Shown here: piece by piece, positions 19,563-28,239 of the stretch
How the letters are laid out: each line of letters opens with the position of its first letter
Position numbering within the stretch: the stretch's first letter is position 1
Assembly: GCF_026262505.1 (NCBI RefSeq)
Contig: NC_067204.1
Coordinates: 12,914,522-12,978,521, forward strand
Reading direction: 5' to 3'
Length of the DNA: 64,000 nucleotides
DNA from: Trichomonas vaginalis G3
Lineage: Eukaryota; Parabasalia; Trichomonadida; Trichomonadidae
Notes under the pieces: model-generated
Seen by the model: the letters and a program-made list of their open reading frames with translations, nothing else
What the model was told of the DNA's origin: nothing
The model's database searches: none
Position numbers and translations under genes: made by a program

Positions 19563-19689
19563 ATTTCTTAAAAATTTAAATTTGTCTCATCTCCTACTCT
19601 TAATTTAAAAAAATTTCAAAATCCATAATAGTAAACATTTCTTATTTTTATTTAAATCTGAAAAAAATAAATTTAAACAATTTCTCTAC

Positions 19690-19830
19690 ACACGACGGTT
19701 TCGGCGGTTTTCAGAATGGTTGACAACTGAATTCATCAGGATAATGTCGGTTGGGGTGCCCTTCTTGGCCTCCTGAGTACTCACCAAGATACCCCCAGCT
19801 CCCGCAAAACACCTCCCATAGGTGAGCATT
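19690..19830 (-). other. G+C-richer patch with a 47-codon frame
   Basis: This stretch is clearly richer in G+C than its surroundings. The minus strand has an ATG-started frame of 47 codons (19828 to about 19685) with protein-like text ('FAGAGGILVSTQEAKKGTP'). The ends gttgacaactgaattcatcag (near 19719) and, inverted, ctgatgaagttattgacaac (near 19832) are related, so the patch may be a small element with imperfect terminal inverted repeats. Nothing recognised. Confidence 0.4.
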
Positions 19831-19918
19831 AACTGATGAAGTTATTGACAACTTTATCTGATTTTTTTCTTTGTTTTTTTGTTAAGATTTCTTAACCAAA
19901 GACTCGAAAACAAAACTT

Positions 19919-20113
19919 CGCTTCAAGTTGCTGTCTTCCCAGTTACTCTGTCGCAATCTTTTGTCTGATTGCGTGCAAAGTTCTGCTCCTTTGAGACTTT
20001 GCCCGACAGATGCATCTGGGAGACAGCACCCAAGCAGCTTATCGCTTCAAGTTGCTGTCTTCCCAGTTACTCTGTCGCAATCTTTTGTCTGATTGCGTGC
20101 AAAGTTCTGCTCC
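19919..20113. repeat. 71-bp direct repeat, 124 bp apart
   Basis: The block from cgcttcaagttgctgtcttc to gcaaagttctgctcc occurs at 19919-19989 and again, apparently unchanged, at 20043-20113. Each copy holds a small hairpin (gcaatc-ttttgtct-gattgc). Confidence 0.9.
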
Positions 20114-20195
20114 ATGAATTATCAAATATGTGCCATTTCAGGAGAGATAACAAGCTCATGCCTCCTGGAATGGCGGATTGTTCAACAATCTTCTT

Positions 20196-20263
20196 CTGAT
20201 TGCAGAACTTTCAACCGACAAGAGTGCACAATACACTCTTGTCGGTCAAAGTTCCGCATTCAA
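20196..20263. repeat. Long hairpin around accgacaagagtg
   Basis: A perfect 13-bp stem (20214-20226 with 20234-20246, arms accgacaagagtg and cactcttgtcggt) has a 7-nt loop. With few mismatches it extends outward to about 30 bp (gaacttt...aaagttc). The left arm and loop recur at 20336-20359. Confidence 0.85.
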
Positions 20264-20287
20264 GTTATGAATGGGGAACTTGATATC

Positions 20288-20324
20288 ATTCTGGGAGACA
20301 TGCAGTGACAATGTCTCCCGGAAT
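20288..20324. repeat. 14-bp hairpin attctgggagacat
   Basis: Arms at 20288-20301 and 20311-20324 pair along 14 positions with one T/G mismatch; the loop is 9 nt. It lies between the long hairpin and the extra half-copy of that hairpin. Confidence 0.85.
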
Positions 20325-20365
20325 GAGACACTGTGACCGACAAGAGTGCACAATACACTTAATGT

Positions 20366-21650
20366 TTTCAAATTTTCAGATTTAAATTTAATCTTTATTT
20401 TCATCATCATTTATAGTCTTGTTCCTTTATACAGTTATAATAAATTATCGTCAGATTCTAATATTTAAGATTCTTACTACTCAATTCAATATAATTATGT
20501 TAGTCACTCATATTCAGGAGAATAATTTAAAAATCTATAGCTCATATTTTGATAGTTATATATTTAGATGATATATATTGCAATTCCGGTTTCAACACGA
20601 TCAAATGCCAAACCAAGACAAAATATATATGAATTTTCAAAATATCGATTTACATTAGAATCTATATCTAATTTTATCAATACACAAGTAGTGAATGTTC
20701 AATACATCTTTGAGCAACGTGAATAGCACAATTTTATAGGATTATTAGTTGATTATATAAAATATAAGCCAAATCGAATCTGCTGTATAGTACTTTAGTT
20801 TATCATTGAATGTTAAATGTGTTCATATAAATATTTGAGTCAGATATCGCATTTTCTAATTTCAAAATTTATCTCATGAAGTTAGAATTTATTTGATCAT
20901 ACAACATCATGTTAGTCAAACTAGAGTTCAATGGCGATTCTAAAATGGAACAAATGCTTGTTTTATCAAAATGTTAAAATATTAATCTAAAAAACTTAAT
21001 ATCTAACCAAACCATTCTAGAATTATTATATACAGGTATAGGCAATCTAAATGCACACGGAATTCGGAAAATTAAAAAGAATATTTATGAGATTATTAAA
21101 TCTTATGTAATTCAATGAAAAGTAGATAATATGAATATCCATAGGCTATATATCAACATATGAGTTTTTGGTTTGACCAATACTATACTAATGTGATCAA
21201 ATTAATCTGATTTCTTAGATTTTCATTTGAAGCATTTGCAGTAGTAGGGGTACCTTTATATATTAACATATTAAAAAATTGCGCTCCGATTCGCAGTTTC
21301 TTCATGATTTTGAGATTGCATTAGATTTCGCGATGCAGAAAAAAATCACTTTAGATTCCCGTCAAACTCTAAGTATAAGCATGTCTCTATATGTAGAAAC
21401 TGTCTGCGCTATTTATTTCCCGGCTCAAAAAACCACGGTGTCTGTGTGAGGAAAATACCCATTTTAGGACCCTGGGTAGGGTCATGAAAATTTTCCAAGA
21501 GTTGGAAATATAGGGTATAATTTAATTATAATTTCTTTATCATATATAATGTTTACTAATATATTTAACAAAGGTTGGAAAATAATATTTTTAAACAGAA
21601 TAAATTGAAAATACCAATATTCAAAAAATAAAAATAATATCATTGAAATT
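20366..21650. other. Long intergenic stretch, no gene seen
   Basis: A+T-rich DNA without a convincing frame. The only structure noted is a short hairpin gaccct-gggt-agggtc at 21468-21483. Confidence 0.6.
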
Positions 21651-23132
21651 CTAAAGCGACTCACATATCATTTCCTTATCATCTTCATCCTCCATATCTG
21701 TAGGTGTTGTTGAGTCATCTTTCTTACTATCTGATTTAGAATCATCTAACGATGTTGTCTCTGAATAGAGTTGAATTAGTGGTTTGATGACAATAATTAT
21801 ATCAAGAATAAGAATTGTTGTGTCATTAAGGCAATATGTGTAAATCATCCTAATTGAATCAAATTTGTTCGTGTAATAAAGGATTAATGAGTAAACTATA
21901 TAAAAAATGCCTCTGACTATACTTGGAGCCATTGCAACCCAGGCATATCCCATGCATTGCAAGAGTGCAGTAACAACCTCATTACACGCAGTTGTCCAGT
22001 TTGTAAAGAATGGTTTTGGAAGTAATTTCTTAGCATAGTTAAGAGTATCTTCTTCGTGGAGCCATATTTTTGCGATACTTACAGGAGCAAAAACAATAAT
22101 TGGAACAAAAATAAATTGAAGAACTAATGTGATAGTAAGTGCATAATAAAAAAGAGATCTTACTCGCTTATTGTTCTTTTGGCTGAAAGAATACGATCCA
22201 GGACCTAATAAACCTTGACCAAATGCAATTGAAAAGCAATTTGCAATTGGCTGTAGTTTGAAGAAAACAGATAATGCTCTTCCACATGGTATTCCAACAC
22301 CTGTTGCAAAGGCCGCTGTAACGAGAAAGTTAATTGCGACTAAAGGAGGGAAAAGTCCCATAATAACATTTAATATGTATGGAGATGCAATTTTCAACCC
22401 AACATAGGTTTCGTAAATCGGCTTTTTAATGAGATTTTTCCAAGATGTAATCGATTTGAATTTTTGTGTAAAAATTAGAAACGTAAGTACAAGTCCAGGC
22501 ACGGATTGAGATAATGCGAATGCAAATCCTGCATATTTGAAAGCGACTTTTACTCCAAAGAGCAAAATTGGACCGAAAAATCCGCAATTGAGGAAAAATG
22601 CTGTAAATTGCATAATTCCAGCAAGTACTGATCTGCCCTCTGATTGTAAAAGTCCACATGACATTTGAAATGTCGAAATTAGTGGCATAAAAGCTAATTC
22701 TGGGATTAAATATTTTTGTGCATCTGGAATTGAGTCATCTGGACATCCAATATATTTAAGTAAAGGCTTTGCAATAAAATAGCATATTATTGGGATTACT
22801 AACATTGAAACAAATGCTAATCGATAAAGATCTGCAGTAACTTGGGCAGCAGCTTCATATCTGTTTTCTGCAATAAGTCCACTGTTGCGTGCTACGCATG
22901 CAATACTAAAATAAATATTTGCCGCCATACATAAATATCTGACTGTGGAAGCAAAACCGACAATTTGAACCTCTCTTTCATCATAAGCTTTTGAAATTAA
23001 AAGTAAATCAATAGCATCATGGATGGCTATACCTAAAAAATAAATTAAAGGCCCCACACTAAGTTGTAAGAGAGTACGTAGTGGCCCATGCTTTTCGTAA
23101 CGCAATTGTTCTTCTGATAGTGGTTTTTGCAT
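21651..23132 (-). CDS. MATE-family multidrug/organic-cation exporter
   Basis: This 493-residue polytopic membrane protein has about twelve hydrophobic helices in two halves and fits the MatE family. The first helix carries 'LLQLSVGPLIYFLGIAIHDA' with the family's proline-containing motif. The second half has 'TGVGIPCGRALSVFF' and 'SIAFGQGLLGPGSYSF', the trichomonad form of the G-Q-x-x-x-G stretch. MATE proteins export cationic drugs and metabolites by Na+ or H+ antiport; substrate and organelle are unknown. A 30-residue Ser/Asp/Glu-rich tail is cytosolic. An Inr (TCACTTA, minus strand 23144-23138) lies 10 nt before the ATG. The gene is isolated, with over 1 kb of non-coding DNA on each side. 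Confidence 0.9.
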   Translation of the reverse strand: MQKPLSEEQLRYEKHGPLRTLLQLSVGPLIYFLGIAIHDAIDLLLISKAYDEREVQIVGFASTVRYLCMAANIYFSIACVARNSGLIAENRYEAAAQVTADLYRLAFVSMLVIPIICYFIAKPLLKYIGCPDDSIPDAQKYLIPELAFMPLISTFQMSCGLLQSEGRSVLAGIMQFTAFFLNCGFFGPILLFGVKVAFKYAGFAFALSQSVPGLVLTFLIFTQKFKSITSWKNLIKKPIYETYVGLKIASPYILNVIMGLFPPLVAINFLVTAAFATGVGIPCGRALSVFFKLQPIANCFSIAFGQGLLGPGSYSFSQKNNKRVRSLFYYALTITLVLQFIFVPIIVFAPVSIAKIWLHEEDTLNYAKKLLPKPFFTNWTTACNEVVTALLQCMGYAWVAMAPSIVRGIFYIVYSLILYYTNKFDSIRMIYTYCLNDTTILILDIIIVIKPLIQLYSETTSLDDSKSDSKKDDSTTPTDMEDEDDKEMICESL

Positions 23133-23136
23133 CAGC

Positions 23137-23144
23137 TTAAGTGA
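23137..23144 (-). promoter_or_regulatory. Inr TCACTTAA for MATE gene
   Basis: On the minus strand the +1 A is at 23142, 10 nt before the ATG at 23132. Confidence 0.7.
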
Positions 23145-24259
23145 TATATTTTAATGATTTATATTTTCAATTCAATTTTTTTTATCAGAAAAATTTGATA
23201 GGAGATTATTTTTTACACAATCGGATAGTTGAATCGGTTACTGACATAGAGTAAAAATTAGCATTCTGTCCGATTTCATGGAGTTATGACCAACCGTTCA
23301 TTCAATTTTGAATGGGAAAAAATTGCGTTGATTGAATTTTTGTCATTTAATAAAGCATCGTTTTTTAACTCAGCGAACCGCTATTTGATTAGAAAGGCTT
23401 AGCAAGAGTTTGATGTATTCTGTGTGTTTTTATTTATTCTTTACATAAACTCTCTGAATTTCATTTTCTTAATTTTAAAGATCGCGTGAATAGCAATAAC
23501 CGAGAGGGCATAAATTAAAAATCCAAATGAAATTAATCCAAAAATATTTTCATTCAGTTGATTTTGCCGGGCGCGTAAAGGGTTGGCGTCCTAAGGCGCC
23601 CTGATGTAAACTATTCAATTTTTGAGAAGTTTACACCATAATTGAATAGTTTATGGCGTCCTGAGAGGAGATTTCAATGGGTATGGCGTCCTAAAAAATA
23701 GAAGAAAATGATTTTTTCTCGATTTTTCTAGAAATTGAATTTTTTAAAAAAGAAAAAAATCAAAACGTATACATTCAAGAAAGACTATAAATGAAGATTT
23801 TTCTATTTTTTTTCATTCTTTGAGATTTTGTAAGTATAATAAAAGGTATTTGGTTTTATTGTAGTTCTCAATGCTAGTCTTTCAAAGATAACTAGTGTAC
23901 ATAGAATATAGCTTGAGATCAACAAGCTGAAATATGATATGATTAATATTGAAAATTTACGCCAAAAATACATGGCATTTAATTACACGATTCGCATGCC
24001 TATGCATGTTTCAATGTGGTATTTTATATTCATATACATCATTTAATTCATATTTTTTTTCGATCATGCATTGAATGAAATTTAGAAATTTTCATGTGAC
24101 TTTTTCACTCAATTTTTGAAAAATTCGGCGCGAAAATTTTATTTGGAATCTAATTATAGAGACATTCCATGATTTATAATTTTGAAGTGAAAAAAAAATT
24201 CAATTATCTCAATTTCCGATTCCATTTCAATTTTGAAAGGGGTCCAAATTTTAAGGAAG
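23145..24259. other. Intergenic stretch with a 14-bp inverted repeat
   Basis: No gene is visible. At 23607-23653 there is a perfect 14-bp inverted repeat, and ggcgtcct occurs at about 23585, 23655 and 23685 around it. Confidence 0.6.
23607..23653. repeat. Perfect 14-bp inverted repeat among ggcgtcct motifs
   Basis: Arms taaactattcaatt (23607-23620) and aattgaatagttta (23640-23653) are exact reverse complements with a 19-nt loop. The motif ggcgtcct occurs once before and twice after it. It could be a small MITE-like element. Confidence 0.75.
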
Positions 24260-24267
24260 TCATTTCA
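24260..24267 (+). promoter_or_regulatory. Inr TCATTTCA
   Basis: The +1 A is at 24262, 16 nt before the ATG at 24278. It supports that ATG over the non-ATG codons upstream. Confidence 0.7.
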
Positions 24268-24277
24268 ATTATTTAAA

Positions 24278-24937
24278 ATGAGAGTTCTCATACTGATTGC
24301 TCATGCTGATCCTCAAAAGATTGCAACAGCATACAGAATTGCAAATGCAGCTCAGGAATCATTAACTTCATGTGGCCATGAAGTTCGTGTTGTAGACTTG
24401 ATCAGTGAAGGTTTTGATAAAGTCATGACCATGGATGACTTTATCCAAAAGAAAACAGCAAATTTTGACTACCCTGCTAACTACAAAAAAGGTAACTTAG
24501 TAACAAATATTACAGCCCAGCATGATAATATAATGTGGTGCACTAATATATTGATTATCGGTCCCATATGGTGCTATAAATACCCAGCTTGTTTATATTC
24601 TTATATCGAGAGAGTCCTCACCGATATACAGCGTCCAAACGTTACAGTATCAATGGTCATCTCTGTTGCAACAGGACCCGATTTTTATACAAAGAGTTCA
24701 GCTGGAACTTTGGAACAATTTTTATATTCCGTCTACTTTGCCTTCAACTCCAACGGTTACAAAATAACAAGGCCGCTTGGTTTTTATAATGCTGGACCAT
24801 TCGGAAACAATGATAAATCATACGAGGAGCGATGGATATCTTCCTTTAAGAAAGCTGTTCTCAAACTAGATAATTGGGAACCTTGGGATACAAATTCAAA
24901 TAAGCCTGCTGCAACACCTGATAGTATTGTCAAATGA
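24278..24937 (+). CDS. NAD(P)H:quinone oxidoreductase-like flavodoxin-fold protein
   Basis: This 219-residue protein has the NQO/flavodoxin-like fold: a first strand 'RVLILIAHADP' leading to a phosphate-binding loop, and the family block 'LIIGPIWCYKYPACLYSYIERVLT', corresponding to the P-x-W-W-x-x-P-A-x-L-x-x-x-x-D-R-V motif. Such FMN/FAD proteins reduce quinones, nitro compounds or azo dyes with NAD(P)H. The second W of the motif is Cys-Tyr here. The start at 24278 is chosen because an Inr lies 16 nt upstream and the frame before it lacks ATG. It is followed, 545 bp on and in the same direction, by an Old-Yellow-like flavoenzyme. Bacterial-type relatives make lateral gain plausible (inference). 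Confidence 0.85.
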   Translation: MRVLILIAHADPQKIATAYRIANAAQESLTSCGHEVRVVDLISEGFDKVMTMDDFIQKKTANFDYPANYKKGNLVTNITAQHDNIMWCTNILIIGPIWCYKYPACLYSYIERVLTDIQRPNVTVSMVISVATGPDFYTKSSAGTLEQFLYSVYFAFNSNGYKITRPLGFYNAGPFGNNDKSYEERWISSFKKAVLKLDNWEPWDTNSNKPAATPDSIVK

Positions 24938-25467
24938 TTTAAATGATAAGGGGTTAATTAATATGATTTATAACCTTTTAATGGATTTGCTAATTCTTGG
25001 TAATAAATTATAAATCATATTCAAATAAATATTCATTTAATCATAATATGAACTTTAAATCATTATGAAATGGTTAATATTTTTTGTACATTGCTTAAAA
25101 GGAGTAGTTTCAAATAATATTCCATTTTCTTTTAAGCTCATTTCAAATTAAAAAAAAATTAAAAATATTTATAATATTGCAGTACATAATATCAATATCG
25201 ATTACTAATATATCGAATTAAATATTTTAAAAATTTGCGCCGACACCCATTTGATATCAAAATATTTTTCTGAGGTTCACAATTAATTGAATTATGGATT
25301 AAAAGACGACATTCAGAACATAAACATATCAAATTTAATATTATATATATTTCTAATGCATTTCAGAAAATTTTTTTGAGTAGAATGCGTAATAAAATTG
25401 AATTAAACTGTTCCGATTTTCATTGAAAAATAACGATAGAAAAATCAATTTTTTTTCACTTCATTCT
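24938..25467. other. Intergenic, no gene seen
   Basis: A+T-rich DNA without recognisable genes or repeats. The promoter of the flavoenzyme gene lies at its right end. Confidence 0.6.
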
Positions 25468-25475
25468 TCATTTTT
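25456..25475 (+). promoter_or_regulatory. Cluster of three Inr-like motifs
   Basis: TCACTTC, TCATTCTT and TCATTTTT begin at 25456, 25461 and 25468. The +1 A positions are 25458, 25463 and 25470, that is 25, 20 and 13 nt before the ATG at 25483. Transcription could begin at more than one of them. Confidence 0.6.
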
Positions 25476-25482
25476 GCAACTG

Positions 25483-26487
25483 ATGGAAGCATTATTAAAG
25501 CCTATCACTATCAGTGGGATAAAGATCCCTAATAGATTCATGCGCTCTCCTTGCGCAATGCATTCAAATCTCGATGGAGGTCTTCCAACCGAGTATCTTA
25601 CAAACTACTACAAAAAACTTGCAGATGGTAAGTTCGGACTCATAGTTACAGGTTTTGTTTATGCAAATCCAGATGGAAAATATGGAGATGCAATGTGCGG
25701 AATGATGAATGAAAAGCAAGCAGAAGCTTGGCGCTCAACAATTGACTACATACACAATAAAGATTCAAAAATCATTTTCCAAGTTGCAGATTGCAGAGGT
25801 ACTGATCTCCCTATCTCCAAAATGAATCAAATAATTGAAGACATTGTTAATTCAGCAAGGTTGTTGAAAAATATCGGAGCAGATGGAATCCAATTTCATG
25901 CAGGACATGGATTCATCATTTCTCAGCTCCTTTCTCCTTTGATGAACAAAAGAGAAGATAAATATGGAGGCTCTCCTGAGAACAGAAGGCGTTTTCTTCA
26001 AGAGCTTACAGATGCCGTTCGCAAAAAAGTTGGCCATAATTTCATAATTGGAACGAAAATAAACTCTATTGATGGTGTCCAAGGTGGCGTCATGCCAGAA
26101 GATATGGCAGAAACTGTTTCCAACATTAAAGGAATGGACATCTGGGAGTTGACATGCGGAATGGATCCAAGAATAACAATCCGCGGTGGTCCACGTGATT
26201 TTTTCGTCAAAGGATTTGAGAAGAGAGTTGGTTACAACATCCAATATGTTGAATTAATCAGAAATAAGACAGAATCAAAGATTGCTGTTGTCGGTGGCAT
26301 CAGGAACAAAAACACAATTCTCAAAGCTATCAAAGCAGGCGCTGACTTGATTTCGTTCGGAAGGCCTTCGATAGCAGATCCTTTAATGGTTAAAAACTTC
26401 ATTGAAGGAAAGCCAATCAAATGTGTCTCGTGCAACCAGTGCATGTTCAAGCATGATCAACCTCCAATCAGATGCTGGGTCGAATAA
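25483..26487 (+). CDS. Old-Yellow-Enzyme-like NADH:flavin oxidoreductase
   Basis: This 334-residue TIM-barrel flavoprotein opens with 'LLKPITISGIKIPNRFMRSP', the typical N-terminus of the family. The central signature 'GADGIQFHAGHGF' carries the H-x-x-H pair (H139, H142) that binds the substrate carbonyl. It continues as SPLMNKREDKYGGSPENRRR, which contacts the flavin phosphate, and 'VGGIRNK...FGRPSIADP' forms the other phosphate site. It should use FMN and NAD(P)H to reduce activated C=C bonds or xenobiotics. The short C-terminus keeps 'CVSCNQC', recalling the Fe-S cluster of the larger 2,4-dienoyl-CoA-reductase class, but that class's later domains are absent. The ATG at 25483 fits the Inr cluster; codons upstream lack ATG. 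Confidence 0.9.
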   Translation: MEALLKPITISGIKIPNRFMRSPCAMHSNLDGGLPTEYLTNYYKKLADGKFGLIVTGFVYANPDGKYGDAMCGMMNEKQAEAWRSTIDYIHNKDSKIIFQVADCRGTDLPISKMNQIIEDIVNSARLLKNIGADGIQFHAGHGFIISQLLSPLMNKREDKYGGSPENRRRFLQELTDAVRKKVGHNFIIGTKINSIDGVQGGVMPEDMAETVSNIKGMDIWELTCGMDPRITIRGGPRDFFVKGFEKRVGYNIQYVELIRNKTESKIAVVGGIRNKNTILKAIKAGADLISFGRPSIADPLMVKNFIEGKPIKCVSCNQCMFKHDQPPIRCWVE

Positions 26488-26855
26488 TAATTTAAGACAT
26501 ATTATAAAATTTACATATTTTTCATTATCTAGAAAGGCACGCTTGTTTTTATTGAAATTGAACTGATTTTGCAATAAGATTTGAAATCAATTAATCGAAC
26601 CAGCTTATTGAAGTACAACCAACTACTAAAGCATAATTTATTGATGTACTTTGAAGTATATTAACGATTCTTCAAATTACTCTGAATTGGTCTGAAATTA
26701 TTGGTCATGAAGGATTTCAGGACGAGTCATCGAAGAATAAGTCTAACTTGCCCAATCACTTGACTTTGCCGTAATATTTTATCATGAAAATTTTGATCTC
26801 AGTTTGAGAGGAAAAATAAAAAAATCACAACTGTTTCAAATTTCTAACAATTTTA
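26488..26855. other. Intergenic, no gene seen
   Basis: Nothing recognisable. A weak Inr (TCATAAA, +1 A at 26858) sits 7 nt before the next ATG. Confidence 0.55.
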
Positions 26856-26864
26856 TCATAAAAT

Positions 26865-28001
26865 ATGAGTTTATACACTGTAACATTTGAAGATTCAGAT
26901 GATCCGCATGATAATATTGAGCCTGTTCCTATCGATGTAAAAATATCTCCTCCGCATCCATCAAATGCTGCACATGGCGGTTTTAGAAGACGAAGATTGG
27001 GGAGGGAGCCCGAAGATAAACCAACTCGTGTAACAAAGGAAAGAGTTGATGTAAATGCAGTTAATACTAGGAATATTAGGAAGAAAAGAACTGTCGAAGA
27101 AAATCATGAACCAATTGTCCAAGAAGAAGAACAAGAAGAAAAGCCAAAAAGAATCAGAATTAAAAGAAAACGTCAACATCCCACTCAAGAAGAAACACAT
27201 CCCGAGGAAGAAGCGCATAATGAAATTCAACAAGAGAAAGAACAATCAGATCATGAAGAAAAAGATGAAAGCGAACATGAAGAGGTCAAACCAATTAAAC
27301 AAGAGCAAAAAACTACTGTTTCGGAGAAAAAAGAAGAAAAAATCAATGATGACGTTTTTGATGAGGAAGAAGAAATTGCAAGATTGGTTAAAAATCTTAA
27401 TGAACAAATATACACCCCGGCTGATAATAATTTAACTATGTACAGGTTCGAGATCGATAATAAAATTACAATTCGTGGAAAAAGAATTCATTTCCAGCTG
27501 ACAAAGAGTGGATCACCCCTTTTCCATGCTAAAACTAAATCTAGAACAGGCACTGAAGAGATACAAATCTCAAAAGGTACTGAAAGTCACTTTAGCGGCG
27601 ACAATTTCGAAGGAGTAATTTTAATTGGCAATGATAACAAGAGTTTTTCACTCAGGAGGCATGATAGATATGCAAAGGATGTTTGCACAATCATATTTGC
27701 CTTCCACGAGAGTGAGAAAAAACCAAGAATGATGTCATTATATAATTTCGAAAGTGAAAATGGAATTCCGAAGGAACTTTTCACTAGGCCATACATAGCT
27801 GTTGATGGAAAGTGGATGATACGTGTTAAGAATCGTTCCGCAACGTCGAGTATCAAAAATTGTGTTATTGTTGATACTCAAGATAAAGAATGGATCATTG
27901 TTCTTAAAAAGGAAGATAATGTACTGTCTATCGAGGCTTCTCCATTGTTTGATCCTCTTGTCGTTTTTGCTGTCGGAATTGCTTCATATCTTTGTAAGTG
28001 A
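26865..28001 (+). CDS. Tubby-like protein with charged N-terminal region
   Basis: The first half of this 378-residue protein is disordered and highly charged, with basic stretches (RIKRKRQ, FRRRRLGR) and a Glu/Lys-rich run. The second half (about 195-378) resembles a tubby C-terminal barrel. It has alternating strands, 'KITIRGKRIHFQLTKSG', 'NFEGVILIGNDNKSFSL', 'NRSATSSIKNCVI', and a final hydrophobic helix 'FDPLVVFAVGIASYL', where tubby proteins have '..PLQAFAIALSSF' threading the barrel. Tubby proteins bind phosphoinositides and deliver membrane proteins to cilia. The match is structural and weak; another beta-barrel family is possible. Confidence 0.55.
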   Translation: MSLYTVTFEDSDDPHDNIEPVPIDVKISPPHPSNAAHGGFRRRRLGREPEDKPTRVTKERVDVNAVNTRNIRKKRTVEENHEPIVQEEEQEEKPKRIRIKRKRQHPTQEETHPEEEAHNEIQQEKEQSDHEEKDESEHEEVKPIKQEQKTTVSEKKEEKINDDVFDEEEEIARLVKNLNEQIYTPADNNLTMYRFEIDNKITIRGKRIHFQLTKSGSPLFHAKTKSRTGTEEIQISKGTESHFSGDNFEGVILIGNDNKSFSLRRHDRYAKDVCTIIFAFHESEKKPRMMSLYNFESENGIPKELFTRPYIAVDGKWMIRVKNRSATSSIKNCVIVDTQDKEWIIVLKKEDNVLSIEASPLFDPLVVFAVGIASYLCK

Positions 28002-28218
28002 AAGGAATTTTAAAATAAATTGTTTGATTTTTGCCTATTTAAGACCTTTTTATCATATAAGTTCATATAGATTTTCATGAAAAATATTGATCAAAATCTT
28101 GAAAGCTTTTATCAAACTTGGAATAAACATTTATTAGAATCGCCTCATATATGCCAACGTAAATTCACTAAGTGTGATCGCTGGATAATAATAATCAAAC
28201 TATTGTCTGTTTATCTTG

Positions 28219-28226
28219 TCACTTTT
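28219..28226 (+). promoter_or_regulatory. Inr TCACTTTT
   Basis: The +1 A is at 28221, 19 nt before the ATG at 28240. It decides the start of the long coiled-coil gene: the frame is open further upstream, but that part would not be transcribed. Confidence 0.85.
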
Positions 28227-28239
28227 TCAAATCATCTCG

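Noticed and set aside
21468-21483. Hairpin gaccct-gggt-agggtc as a terminator
   Set aside because: A 6-bp stem is too weak and eukaryotic genes do not use such terminators; kept only as a note.
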